This document shows positions 45,414 to 54,473 of a DNA stretch of 64,000 bases, piece after piece (position 1 is the first letter of the stretch; each line of letters starts with the position of its first letter). Source of the stretch: Parazoarcus communis. GTDB lineage: Bacteria > Pseudomonadota > Gammaproteobacteria > Burkholderiales > Rhodocyclaceae. A program made the translations under genes and the position numbers. The stretch is taken from NCBI RefSeq assembly GCF_003111645.1, contig NZ_CP022187.1, positions 2,666,001-2,730,000 on the forward strand, written 5' to 3'. The notes beneath the pieces were generated by a model. It made no database searches. It was not told the origin of the DNA and saw only the letters and a program-made list of their open reading frames with translations.

Positions 45414-47931
45414 ATTGCTTCTCGTCTTCGTCGAGGGCCTTCACGAGGCCCTCCCACTCTGCCTTCAACGCCGCCCGCTGCTCGGCATCACCAGCGGCGA
45501 CGGCCGCCTCGAATCGCACCGCCACGACCTGCATCCGGCGCGCCCACTTCATTCGTCTCTTGGGGACCGTGTCAGGCACGTCTTCCCACGAAGCATCAAC
45601 CGCCATGATCGCTTGTTCCCAAGCCCCGGCCCGCGTCAGGATTTCCACCATCGCGCCGACGTACGGGTCGCGATTCCTTCTGCGAACGGCGACTGCGGCC
45701 AGGTCATCAGCACGCTTGAGCACCTCCGCGTCTGGGATCAAGTACGCAAGCCTGATTGCGTCCTCCTCGCCGTACTCGCGGACGGACTGGTCCTCGAGGA
45801 TGCTGATCACCAGATCCACGTACGAGGGTTGGTCCTTGAGGTACCGGGACATTGAATTGAGCTCCCGGAGATTCGAGCTCGGCGGGACGGCCGTGAGGAT
45901 CCGGATGAACCAGGCTGCCAAGCCCTCCTTCAGCTGCTCTTCTTTGGCAAATCTATGGAGGTAGAGCCGCATGCATCGAGGCAGAAAGCCTCTGGTGTCC
46001 TTCTCCGACTTGTAGGCCCCAATGAGCTGGAGAAGCGCTAGGCCGGCGGTTTGCTCGAGATGTGGTGGCAGAGGAATGTTCTCAAGCGCACCGGCGGCCG
46101 CTTGATGCACGATGACGTAACGATCTGACAGGAGAAGAACGAACGCATCGAGCACCAGTTGGGGAAGGTCTGCAATCCGGCTCTTGCCCGCCCTTCCAAG
46201 CGTTTCGACTGCCGTCGCACGCGCCAGAGTTGACGTGCCCATCAATCCCGAATAGAGCTCAGGCAGCACCAGGTTCAACCCTTCGGGCGTGGAGATGAGA
46301 TGGCTGGTTTCCTTGAGCAGCGCCGATACCAGCCAGGTGCGACTATCATCAACTTTCGTCAGAAAGTCCACGTACGACTCCGTGGCGAGCCGATCTCCTT
46401 CAGCCGCCCTAGCCGCGATGGTGGCGAAGCATTCCCTGAGATTGTCGAGCGTCGATCTGAAGTTGCCGGCCTCCAGAGCGTCCAGGGTGGTGACGTTGGT
46501 CTTGCGATTCTGCTCGGCGTCAAACGCTTCGAACCGGGCGTCGAGGACGGCCGCTGCTCCAAGGACGACGTCGAGGTTCTTCCGGGCAGCCCGAAGCATG
46601 CTGCCGGAGCCATCCCTGAGGATCTGAGCGATCTCGCTGAGCACCTCGGAGTTGTTTGAGGTGCTCGCAAGCTTGATCACCCTTGTGAGGACAACGCCGG
46701 CGACGTCGTCTTCCAGCGTTGCTTTCCCGCGTACGGCAACCGGGAACACCTCCTCGTAGACCCGGATGAGGCGCGCTTCACCCTCGGACGAGGCGCCCTC
46801 GAAAAAGCCTGCGATCAGCTGGTCGGTGGCGGCGGGCTCGTGGAGAAAGGTGGCTGCGATGGAGCGCTGAAGATCGCCGCATACCATGTCCAAGTCCCTA
46901 TCTGCCTCGTCGTCGTCGATGAGGAGGTGCGCACGCGCGAGCTTCGCGACCAGTGTCTTGGCGAACCGTCCCAGGATGAGCGGATCTTTCCGAGCAAGGA
47001 CCTTGAGACCAGCCGTCCCCGTGCGTATTGCGTAGGATTGCCGCGAATCGAGCAGACGTTGGATGGCGCGCTGGATGGCCTTCGGCCGCTCGCCGAAGAC
47101 GGCCTCCAGCGGTGCCGGCTGCAGCCGCCGCTGGTGATGGCTGAACTGCTGGCGAGGTGGGTTGGCCAACGATATGAGAGCAGGCACCGCTGCTTCCACC
47201 GCCGCCTCCTCCCCTAAGCTGGGCGTCGCCATAACGATATCCGCGGCCACTTCGACGGATTCATGGCGCCTCAGGCAACCCAGCGCCGCCGCAGCGAGAC
47301 GCACGGGGTCCGCACCGACGTGTTGCAGCACTAGGAGTGCTTCCGTCTGACACCCGGCTGCGCGCGTTGCGGCCAGATCAAAAAAGTACTCAGTGATCGG
47401 AGCCGTGAGCACCTCGGGGGCCAGCTTCACTGTCTCGACGATCCGCGTTCTCGCCTCATCGGAAGGGTGGTCATCCAGAGCTTGAAGGTCATCAAGCAAC
47501 GCGCACGTTGCGGGACTCTGGCCAGTTCGTAAGGCATCCCGACGCTGCTTGCGACCTGCGCGGGCCGCGTCGGCCTCCGCTTTCGCTCGCTCTGCGGCTT
47601 CTTCGCGACTCGCTAACTCCCGGTCACGCTCTCCGACCAGTTGGCTGAGGTTCGGCAGCCGAACCGCTTGACGCTTGTCGCAGTGCACACAATTGCGGTC
47701 GTAGAAGTCGAGCGCACCTTCCTCCAGGCACCAGCCCGCGATGCCTCCTGCTGGTGCGAAGTCGCACTGCATGCCGAACATGCCAATCGGGAGGCCCGTC
47801 TGCATGGCGATCAGACCCGTCCCACCGTGGTTGCGCACCTGAGCGTGGGAGCACCAGTTGTGCATGAGCTCCATGACCTCCTTGTTGCGCTCGCCGGTCC
47901 GGACATGTCGATCGAATTCGGCCTCGTTCAT
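45358..47931 (-). CDS. Large alpha-helical (HEAT-like) protein with N-terminal cysteine cluster
   Basis: 857 residues. Residues 20-95 contain conserved-looking cysteines in NWCSHA (27), QCDFA (56), GWCLEE (68) and DRNCVHCDKR (81, 84), a plausible zinc site, with RNHGGTGLIAMQTGLPIGMF between them. Residues ~100-135 form a charged coiled coil (RELASREEAAERAKAEADAA). The rest is helical with repeat-like units, for example VLQHVGADPVRLAAAALGCL and YVIVHQAAAGALENIPLPPH, as in HEAT/ARM scaffolds. No catalytic domain recognised. First gene of the operon, so it may be the sensor or target-recognition part. Its 3' end overlaps the nuclease gene. Confidence 0.8.
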   Translation of the reverse strand: MNEAEFDRHVRTGERNKEVMELMHNWCSHAQVRNHGGTGLIAMQTGLPIGMFGMQCDFAPAGGIAGWCLEEGALDFYDRNCVHCDKRQAVRLPNLSQLVGERDRELASREEAAERAKAEADAARAGRKQRRDALRTGQSPATCALLDDLQALDDHPSDEARTRIVETVKLAPEVLTAPITEYFFDLAATRAAGCQTEALLVLQHVGADPVRLAAAALGCLRRHESVEVAADIVMATPSLGEEAAVEAAVPALISLANPPRQQFSHHQRRLQPAPLEAVFGERPKAIQRAIQRLLDSRQSYAIRTGTAGLKVLARKDPLILGRFAKTLVAKLARAHLLIDDDEADRDLDMVCGDLQRSIAATFLHEPAATDQLIAGFFEGASSEGEARLIRVYEEVFPVAVRGKATLEDDVAGVVLTRVIKLASTSNNSEVLSEIAQILRDGSGSMLRAARKNLDVVLGAAAVLDARFEAFDAEQNRKTNVTTLDALEAGNFRSTLDNLRECFATIAARAAEGDRLATESYVDFLTKVDDSRTWLVSALLKETSHLISTPEGLNLVLPELYSGLMGTSTLARATAVETLGRAGKSRIADLPQLVLDAFVLLLSDRYVIVHQAAAGALENIPLPPHLEQTAGLALLQLIGAYKSEKDTRGFLPRCMRLYLHRFAKEEQLKEGLAAWFIRILTAVPPSSNLRELNSMSRYLKDQPSYVDLVISILEDQSVREYGEEDAIRLAYLIPDAEVLKRADDLAAVAVRRRNRDPYVGAMVEILTRAGAWEQAIMAVDASWEDVPDTVPKRRMKWARRMQVVAVRFEAAVAAGDAEQRAALKAEWEGLVKALDEDEKQYAARRDPLPSFLRTYRGG

Positions 47932-48154
47932 GCCGCGATTATAAAGCGTCGTGGGAGCTTCGTCGTAGTGAGCGCTGCACTTACTCTCATATAGCGGCGC
48001 TAATCGGCGTACGGGGGGGCGCGTTGGGTGGCCTCAGCGCCCGGCCAGATTGAACGGCCGTTTAGGAGCCGACATTCGACGTTGGCGTCGCCGGTGCAAA
48101 CGACTGATCCCGCGGCGAAGCAGTCATAGGCCTTTCCCGTCGTACTTCCGCTTT

Positions 48155-48279
48155 GGGTCGGTAGTTCCAGTTGGCAGGATGGAGAAGCCGCCGTTCACCG
48201 TCGCCTGACGCTCGAACGGCAGGTGACCAGCACATTGCTGCCTGACTGCGCCATCAAGCCACCGGCAGCTGAGGCCGAG
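48155..48279 (-). repeat. 125-bp inverted repeat, right copy
   Basis: Reverse complement of 40633-40757 with 7 mismatches. On this strand a 76-codon leftward frame (48354-48124) runs through it but has no coding support. Confidence 0.92.
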
Positions 48280-48320
48280 TAGCCGACGCCCGTTTGGCGA
48301 CAGCAATCCTTTGCCCCCCA

Positions 48321-48347
48321 AGAAAATAACGCCCGGCAAGCCGGGCG
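48321..48347 (-). terminator. Rho-independent terminator, leftward, downstream of glmS
   Basis: Perfect CGCCCGGC / GCCGGGCG stem (48330-48347) with a 2-nt gap at the loop. Read leftward it is followed by TTATTTTCTTGG. About 90 nt past the glmS stop. It lies on the island side of the Tn7-like end, so it may belong to the element rather than to the original glmS unit. Confidence 0.8.
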
Positions 48348-48363
48348 CTTTCACTGACCAACT

Positions 48364-48411
48364 GAGTTTTCGACTTTAATAACGAGTTTTCGACTTTATT
48401 TGTCGGGAACA
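48364..48411 (-). mobile_element. Tn7-like transposon end (right end) at attTn7
   Basis: Read leftward from glmS: TGT terminus at 48411-48409, then TTCCCGACAAATAAAGTCGA and a second TTATTAAAGTCGAAAACTC. The core TAAAGTCGAAAACTC occurs twice, 20 bp apart (48364-48378, 48384-48398 on +). Tn7 TnsB sites read GACAATAAAGTCTTAAACTGA, so ATAAAGTC-NN-AAACT is shared. The TGT begins 25 nt after the glmS stop, the canonical Tn7 insertion distance. The adjoining AACCT (48412-48416) would be the 5-bp target duplication. No tns gene and no matching left end was seen in the window. Confidence 0.75.
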
Positions 48412-48435
48412 AACCTCGCGCCGGTCGCGGCCGGA

Positions 48436-50262
48436 TCACTCCACCGTAACGCTCTTCGCCAGGTTCCGTGGCTTATCGACGTCCGTGCCCTTCACCAGCG
48501 CCGCGTGATAGGACAGCAACTGCAGTGCAATCACGTGCAGCACCGGCGACAGCATGCCGTAGTGCTCCGGCATGTGCAGGATGTGCACGCCTTCGGACTC
48601 GGGGATCTCGCTGCCGGCGTCGGCAAACACATAGAGTTCTCCGCCACGGGCGCGGACTTCCTGCAGGTTCGACTTGAGCTTTTCGAGCAGTTCGTCGGCC
48701 GGGGCAACTGCGATCACCGGCATGTCCTTGTCCACCAGCGCGAGCGGGCCGTGCTTGAGTTCGCCGGCGGCATAGGCTTCGGCGTGGATATAGGAAATTT
48801 CCTTGAGCTTGAGCGCACCTTCCATCGCAATCGGCCAATGCCGGCCGCGACCAAGGAAGAGTGCATGCTCCTTGCTGGCGAAGCGCTGCGCCCAGGCTTC
48901 GATCTGCGGTTCAAGCTCAAGCACTTTCTGGATGGCGACCGGCAGGTGACGCAAGGCGCTGAGGTAGTCGGCCTCGTCGGTCTCGGAGAGACGACCATTG
49001 ATCTTGGCCAGCGACAGGGTGAGCAGGGCCAGCGCGGCAAGCTGGGTGGTGAAGGCCTTGGTCGACGCAACCCCGATTTCGGGGCCTGCGCGGGTGATGA
49101 AGCGCAGCGCGGCTTCGCGCACGATGGCCGATTCGGGCACGTTGCACACCGCCAGCGTGCGGGTCATGCCCAGCGCACTGGCATGCTTGAGCGCAGCCAG
49201 GGTATCGGCGGTTTCACCCGACTGGGAAATCACCACCACCAGGGTATCGGCTTCGGGCACTGACTTGCGGTAGCGGTATTCGCTGGCGATCTCGACCGTG
49301 CACGGGATGCCTGCGACCGACTCCAGCCAGTAACGCGCGACCAGACCGGCGTGGTAGCTGGTTCCGCAGGCGAGTACAAGGACGCGACGCACACCGTCGA
49401 AAACCTCGGGGGCGCGCGCGCCGAAATGCAGCGGCGAGATCGAGCCGCCACCGGCAATCATCTCCAGCGTATTGCCCAGCGCCTGCGGCTGCTCGAAGAT
49501 TTCCTTCTGCATGTAATGGCGGTACTGCCCCAACTCGACCGCATCGGCCGACAGGCTGGAGATATGCACTTCGCGCTCGACCGGAGAGCCGTCGGGCAGC
49601 ATGACGCGGTAGCTGTCGCGACGCAGTTCGGCCAAGTCGCCGTCTTCGAGATACACCACCTTGCGTGTGACCTGCAGCAGCGCAGCGGTATCCGATGCGG
49701 CATACATGCCGTCTTCGCCGATACCGAGCAGCAGTGGCGAGCCCCGGCGCGCGACGATGGCACGGAAGGGGTCGGCCTCGGACAACACGCCAATCGCGTA
49801 CGCGCCCATCAGCTCGTTGGTGGCGAGGCGCACCGCGTCGAACAGATCGGGCGTGGTGGCGAGCTTGCTGTGGATGAGGTGGGCGATGGCTTCGGTGTCG
49901 GTCTCGGACTCGAACACATAGCCACGCGCCTGCAGACTGAGCTTGATCGACTCGAAGTTCTCGATGATGCCGTTGTGCACCACCGCCAGCCCCGCCGAAA
50001 TGTGCGGATGGGCGTTGCGCTCGGAGGGCACGCCGTGTGTTGCCCAGCGTGTATGCGCGATGCCGATGTTGGCCGACAGGCCGGCCTGATCCGCGAGCAC
50101 CGCAAGCTCTGCAACGCGGCCGGCCGAGCGCAGGCGGGTCAGCTCGCCGGACAATACCGCCAGCCCGGCGGAATCATAGCCACGATATTCGAGCTTGCGC
50201 AGGCCCTCGAGGAGCACGGGCACGACGTTGTTGGTGGCGATTGCTGTGACGATACCGCACAT
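48436..50262 (-). CDS. glmS: Glutamine--fructose-6-phosphate aminotransferase (isomerizing)
   Basis: 608 residues. Makes glucosamine-6-phosphate for peptidoglycan and LPS. Begins MCGIVTAIA with the catalytic Cys2 of the class II glutaminase, [16 protein letters not shown] in the glutaminase domain, two SIS domains ([49 protein letters not shown]) and the C-terminal AKSVTVE. The C-terminus is the TnsD recognition site for Tn7 in other bacteria, relevant to the transposon end beyond the stop. Downstream of glmU by 48 nt, presumably one operon. Confidence 0.98.
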   Translation of the reverse strand: MCGIVTAIATNNVVPVLLEGLRKLEYRGYDSAGLAVLSGELTRLRSAGRVAELAVLADQAGLSANIGIAHTRWATHGVPSERNAHPHISAGLAVVHNGIIENFESIKLSLQARGYVFESETDTEAIAHLIHSKLATTPDLFDAVRLATNELMGAYAIGVLSEADPFRAIVARRGSPLLLGIGEDGMYAASDTAALLQVTRKVVYLEDGDLAELRRDSYRVMLPDGSPVEREVHISSLSADAVELGQYRHYMQKEIFEQPQALGNTLEMIAGGGSISPLHFGARAPEVFDGVRRVLVLACGTSYHAGLVARYWLESVAGIPCTVEIASEYRYRKSVPEADTLVVVISQSGETADTLAALKHASALGMTRTLAVCNVPESAIVREAALRFITRAGPEIGVASTKAFTTQLAALALLTLSLAKINGRLSETDEADYLSALRHLPVAIQKVLELEPQIEAWAQRFASKEHALFLGRGRHWPIAMEGALKLKEISYIHAEAYAAGELKHGPLALVDKDMPVIAVAPADELLEKLKSNLQEVRARGGELYVFADAGSEIPESEGVHILHMPEHYGMLSPVLHVIALQLLSYHAALVKGTDVDKPRNLAKSVTVE

Positions 50263-50310
50263 GACGCTAATCCTTTGATCCGGGGGGGGCAGACCGGCTG
50301 CAGACAGGGG

Positions 50311-51669
50311 TTACTTGGTTTTGACCGGCTTTTTCCAGCTGCTGATGCTGAGCTGTTTGGTGCGCGAAACGGTGAGCTGCTCGGGCGGCGCATCCTTGGT
50401 GAGGGTGGTGCCCGCACCAAGCGTGGCACCGCGCCCGACTCTGACCGGCGCCACAAGCTGGGTATCCGAGCCGATGAAAACGTCATCCTCGATGACGGTG
50501 CGGTGCTTGAATGCGCCATCGTAATTGCAGGTGATGGTGCCGGCGCCGATATTCACGCGCTGACCGACATCCGCATCACCCACGTAGGCCAGATGATTGG
50601 CCTTCGAGTGATCGGCGACCACGCTGTTCTTGATCTCGACGAAGTTGCCGACGTGCACGTCCTGACCAAGCACCGTGCCCGGACGGGTGCGCGCATAGGG
50701 ACCGATGACGCAGGCTTCGCCCATGGTGGTGCTGTCGAGATGCGAAAACGGTGCGACGCGGGTGCCTGCCCCGATAAGGGTATTGCGGATCACGCAGTTG
50801 GCGCCGATCACCACGCCATCGCCGAGTTCGACACGCCCCTCGAACACGCAGTTGATATCGATCTCGACGTCGCGCCCGCAGATCAGTTCGCCACGCACAT
50901 CGATGCGGGCGGGATCGATCAGGGTCACGCCCTCGTCGAGCAGACGCCCTGCAATCGCAGCCTGATGCAGGCGCTCGAGCTGCGCGAGCTGGGACTTGCT
51001 GTTGACGCCAAGGGTCTCGGACACGGCGTCGGGTTGCACCGTGACCACTTCGACATCCTCGGCCACGGCCATGCCGATGATGTCGGTCAGGTAATACTCG
51101 CCCTGGGCATTGTCGTTGCCGATGCGCCCCAGCCAGTCACGCAGGCGGGCAACCGGGGCGACGAGGATGCCGGTGTTGACCTCCCGCACCTGTCGTTCGG
51201 CATCGGAAGCGTCTTTCTCTTCGACAATGCGCTGCACCCGACCCGCGCCATCGCGCAGGATGCGGCCATATCCGGTGGGCTGGTCGAGCTCGACGGTAAG
51301 CAGCGCGAGCCGGCCCTTGCCCGCAGCCTGCGCCAGGCGACGCAGCGTCGGCACGCCGATCAGCGGCACATCGCCATACAGCACGAGCGCAAGCGAGCCG
51401 TCAGTGAGATGCGGCAAGGCCTGTTGCACTGCATGCCCGGTGCCCAGTTGCGGAGACTGCAGCGCCCAGGACAGATCGGGGGCGTCGAGGCGCTCGCGCA
51501 CGACTTCGCCACCATGGCCGTACACCACGCAAATGCGTTTCGCATCGAGTTCACGGGCAGCGCCCAGCACATGGGCCAGCATCGGCTTGCCTGCAATCGG
51601 CTGCAGCACCTTGGGCAGAACCGAACGCATGCGCTTGCCCTGACCCGCAGCGAGAATCACGACTTCCAT
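50311..51669 (-). CDS. glmU: Bifunctional UDP-N-acetylglucosamine pyrophosphorylase / glucosamine-1-phosphate N-acetyltransferase
   Basis: 452 residues. The uridylyltransferase domain starts [20 protein letters not shown] with [14 protein letters not shown]; the left-handed beta-helix acetyltransferase domain has hexapeptide repeats ([51 protein letters not shown]). Completes UDP-GlcNAc synthesis with GlmS downstream. ATG 51669 is the start; upstream codons in frame are not conserved. Confidence 0.98.
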   Translation of the reverse strand: MEVVILAAGQGKRMRSVLPKVLQPIAGKPMLAHVLGAARELDAKRICVVYGHGGEVVRERLDAPDLSWALQSPQLGTGHAVQQALPHLTDGSLALVLYGDVPLIGVPTLRRLAQAAGKGRLALLTVELDQPTGYGRILRDGAGRVQRIVEEKDASDAERQVREVNTGILVAPVARLRDWLGRIGNDNAQGEYYLTDIIGMAVAEDVEVVTVQPDAVSETLGVNSKSQLAQLERLHQAAIAGRLLDEGVTLIDPARIDVRGELICGRDVEIDINCVFEGRVELGDGVVIGANCVIRNTLIGAGTRVAPFSHLDSTTMGEACVIGPYARTRPGTVLGQDVHVGNFVEIKNSVVADHSKANHLAYVGDADVGQRVNIGAGTITCNYDGAFKHRTVIEDDVFIGSDTQLVAPVRVGRGATLGAGTTLTKDAPPEQLTVSRTKQLSISSWKKPVKTK

Positions 51670-51754
51670 GGAGCATCCCGTGAGATTTATCGACGCGGAT
51701 TTTAGCATGTGGCATGCCCCCGCCCTGTGACGCGTGCCCTGTTGTCGAAGTGAT

Positions 51755-51780
51755 ACGAAATTCGTGCTGCAGTGCACGAA
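51755..51780. promoter_or_regulatory. Candidate operator upstream of the MaoC-phosphotransacylase operon
   Basis: TTCGTGC-TGCAGT-GCACGAA (51761-51780) is a perfect 7-6-7 inverted repeat, overlapping a second palindrome ACGAA-A-TTCGT (51755-51765). It sits in the divergent gap between glmU and the MaoC-PTA gene, about 80 bp before ATG 51859. The TGCAgTGCA core is reminiscent of PhaR-type sites, which is a guess. Confidence 0.45.
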
Positions 51781-51858
51781 AAAACAACCGGATTCTAACC
51801 GCCGCAATAATACTGAAAGTAGAATGGGCTTGTTGCAATGCACGCAAAAAGGTCAGAT

Positions 51859-53268
51859 ATGGAACACGCCGCTCAATCGCTCATCCAGAACCGCATCTTC
51901 GACGAGATACAGGTCGGTGACTTTGCACAGCTGGTACGTACGCTCCGCCCGGAGGACATCCACCTGTTCGCCGCCATGTCGGGCGACGTCAATCCAACGC
52001 ATGTCGACACCGAGTTCGCGCGCTCAAGCCAGTTCCGCGAGGTCGTGGGCCACAGCATGTGGGGTAGCACCCTGATCTCCACCGTGCTCGGCACCGAATT
52101 CCCCGGCCCCGGCACCGTGTATGTGTCGCAGGGGCTCAACTTCTGGCGCCCCATCACCATTGGGGACACGCTCACCATTTCGGTGACCTGCCGCGAGAAG
52201 TTCGAACACAATCACCACATCATCTTCGATTGCCTCGCGGTCAACCAGGACGGACTCAAGGTCATCGACGGTACGGCTGAGGTCGCCGCGCCAACCGAGA
52301 AGATCTCGCGTGCGCGGGTCGTGCTGCCGCAAGTCACGATTTCCGATCGCGAACTGCGTTACCGTCACCTGCTGTCGGTCACGGCGGGGATGTCGCCGAT
52401 TCCGATCGCAGTTGCGCATCCGTGCGACGCAGAATCGCTGCGCGGCCCCATTCAGGCTGCACAAGCCGGCCTGGTCGACCCCATTCTGATTGGCCCCGAG
52501 GCGAAGATCCGCGCCGTTGCCGAGGAAGAAGGCCTGGACCTGAAGGGTTTCCGAATCGTTGACGTACCGCACAGCCATGCATCGGCCGAGACGGCTGTCG
52601 CCCTGTGTCGCGATGGCGGCATCGAGGCCCTGATGAAGGGCTCGCTGCACACCGACGAGCTGATGGCTGCAGTCGTATCGAGGACCAACGGCCTGCGTAC
52701 CGCACGCCGCATCAGCCATGTGTTCCTCGCGGACGTGCCGACCTATCCGCATCCGCTGATGATCACCGACGCGGCAATCAACATCGAGCCGACGCTCGAG
52801 GACAAGGTTCACATCATTCAGAATGCGATCGAGCTCGGCCACATGCTTGGCCTGCCCGAACCCAAGGTCGCGATTCTGGCCGCAGTTGAAACTGTCAATC
52901 CGAAGATGCGCTCCACCATCGAAGCCGCGGCGTTGTGCAAAATGGCGGATCGCCGGCAGATCACCGGCGGCCTGCTCGACGGCCCGCTCGCATTCGACAA
53001 CGCGGTGTCGCTGGTCGCAGCCAAGACCAAGGGCATCCGCTCGGCAGTGGCCGGCAACGCGGACATCCTCGTGGTGCCCGATCTCGAATCCGGCAACATG
53101 GTGGCGAAGCAGCTCGAGTACCTGGCCGATGCGCTGATGGCCGGCGTTGTGCTCGGCGCACGCGTGCCCATCGTGCTCACCAGTCGTGCCGACACGGCAG
53201 AAACACGGGCTGCATCGTGCGCAATTGCGCAGCTGATGGCCCACCGCAAGCGCGAGGCCATGCTATGA
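51859..53268 (+). CDS. Bifunctional MaoC enoyl-CoA hydratase / phosphate acyl(acetyl)transferase
   Basis: 469 residues. N-terminal MaoC hot-dog domain (AAMSGDVNPTHVDTEFARSS, VVGHSMWGSTLISTVLGTEF with the hydratase Asp/His pair) and C-terminal PTA/PTB phosphotransacylase (SPIPIAVAHPCDAESLRGPI, AALCKMADRRQITGGLLDGP, SGNMVAKQLEYLADALMAGV). It would interconvert acyl-CoA and acyl phosphate, feeding the acetate kinase whose ATG overlaps its stop by 4 nt. Start 51859 has AGG at -9; ATG 51838 is an alternative. The fused pair is common in Rhodocyclales and Burkholderiales and may handle surplus acyl-CoA. Confidence 0.93.
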   Translation: MEHAAQSLIQNRIFDEIQVGDFAQLVRTLRPEDIHLFAAMSGDVNPTHVDTEFARSSQFREVVGHSMWGSTLISTVLGTEFPGPGTVYVSQGLNFWRPITIGDTLTISVTCREKFEHNHHIIFDCLAVNQDGLKVIDGTAEVAAPTEKISRARVVLPQVTISDRELRYRHLLSVTAGMSPIPIAVAHPCDAESLRGPIQAAQAGLVDPILIGPEAKIRAVAEEEGLDLKGFRIVDVPHSHASAETAVALCRDGGIEALMKGSLHTDELMAAVVSRTNGLRTARRISHVFLADVPTYPHPLMITDAAINIEPTLEDKVHIIQNAIELGHMLGLPEPKVAILAAVETVNPKMRSTIEAAALCKMADRRQITGGLLDGPLAFDNAVSLVAAKTKGIRSAVAGNADILVVPDLESGNMVAKQLEYLADALMAGVVLGARVPIVLTSRADTAETRAASCAIAQLMAHRKREAML

Positions 53269-54452
53269 AAGCCGTACTTGTTCTCAATGCAGGCTCGAGC
53301 AGCCTGAAGTTTGCACTGTTTGCCATCGAACCCGAGCTGGCCGAACACCCCGCCCTGTCGGGCCAGATCGACGGCATCGGCGCCACGCCGCAGTTCAATG
53401 CGAAGAGCGCTGCAGGCGAGCGCTTCGAGGAGGCGGTCCCGACCACCTCTTCGAGCCAGCGCGAACAGCACCGCGACGCGCTCACCCATTTGCTCGACTG
53501 GCTGGCAGCACACAACCCCGCGCTTGAGATTGCCGCCGCAGGCCACCGCATCGTGCATGGCGGCGACCTGTTCAGCGAACCTGTGCGCCTGTACGGCCAC
53601 ATCATGCTCAAGCTCAAGAAGTTCGTGCCGCTCGCGCCGCTGCACCAGCCCCACAACCTGAATGCAGTGCAGGCGATTTCAGCCATGGCACCCGACATTC
53701 CGCAGGTGGGGTGCTTCGACACGGCTTTTCATCGCACCCAGCCGGCGGTCGCACAGGCCTATGCGCTGCCGCGCAAGATCAGTGCAGAGGGCGTCAAGCG
53801 CTACGGCTTTCACGGTCTTTCCTACGACTACGTTGCGCGCCAGCTGCCATCGGTGATCGGCGACAAGGCCTCGGGCGCCGTCGTCATTGCCCACCTGGGC
53901 AACGGCTCGTCGATGTGCGCGCTGCGCGACGGGCGCAGCGTCGCGTCGACAATGGGATTCACCGCGGTCGAGGGGCTGATGATGGGCACGCGCACCGGCA
54001 GCCTGGACCCCGGCGTACTGCTCTACCTCATGGATCAGAAAGGGATGAGCTCCAAGGACCTGACCAATCTGCTGTACAAGGAATCGGGGCTGCTAGGGGT
54101 TTCCGGCATCAGTCAGGACATGCGTACCCTGCTCGCGTCCGCTGCGCCGGAGGCCATGGAGGCGGTCGATCTGTACTGCTACCGGATCGCACGTGAGCTC
54201 GGTTCGCTCGCGGCCGCAGCGGGTGGTCTGGATGCGCTGGTCTTCACTGGCGGCATTGGTGAGCACGCAGCCCAGGTGCGCGAAAAGGTGGCGAAGCTGT
54301 CGGGCTGGATCGGCGTAGACATCGACCCCGAGGCCAATGCTGCTCATGCGAGCCGGATCGACAGCCCGTCGAGCAAGGTGGCCGTCGCCGTGGTGCCGAC
54401 CAACGAAGAAGGCATGATTGCCCGCTACACGGTCGACGTACTGGGCCTGTGA
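53265..54452 (+). CDS. ackA: Acetate kinase (acetate/propionate-type)
   Basis: 395 residues. MKAVLVLNAGSSSLKFALF, GHRIVHGGDLFSEP, YGFHGLSYDYVARQLP, VIAHLGNGSSMCALRDGRSV, MGTRTGSLDPGVLLYLMDQK, LVFTGGIGEHAAQVREKV are all acetate/sugar kinase signatures. Makes ATP from acyl phosphate supplied by the coupled phosphotransacylase. ATGA overlap with the upstream gene. Confidence 0.97.
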   Translation: MKAVLVLNAGSSSLKFALFAIEPELAEHPALSGQIDGIGATPQFNAKSAAGERFEEAVPTTSSSQREQHRDALTHLLDWLAAHNPALEIAAAGHRIVHGGDLFSEPVRLYGHIMLKLKKFVPLAPLHQPHNLNAVQAISAMAPDIPQVGCFDTAFHRTQPAVAQAYALPRKISAEGVKRYGFHGLSYDYVARQLPSVIGDKASGAVVIAHLGNGSSMCALRDGRSVASTMGFTAVEGLMMGTRTGSLDPGVLLYLMDQKGMSSKDLTNLLYKESGLLGVSGISQDMRTLLASAAPEAMEAVDLYCYRIARELGSLAAAAGGLDALVFTGGIGEHAAQVREKVAKLSGWIGVDIDPEANAAHASRIDSPSSKVAVAVVPTNEEGMIARYTVDVLGL

Positions 54453-54473
54453 CCCGGCGCCGGGGCGGGCTGC

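Larger units (their letters stand above)
47932..48435. other. Junction between accessory island and glmS
   Basis: 504 bp without a credible gene. In order: promoter space of the HEAT-like operon (47932-48154), right copy of the 125-bp repeat (48155-48279), a terminator-like hairpin (48330-48347), two 15-bp direct repeats (48364-48398) forming a Tn7-like end, and 24 bp of glmS-proximal sequence. Confidence 0.75.

Noticed and set aside
48124-48354. 76-codon leftward frame next to glmS
   Set aside because: It runs through the 125-bp repeat, has no ribosome-binding site and no family resemblance.
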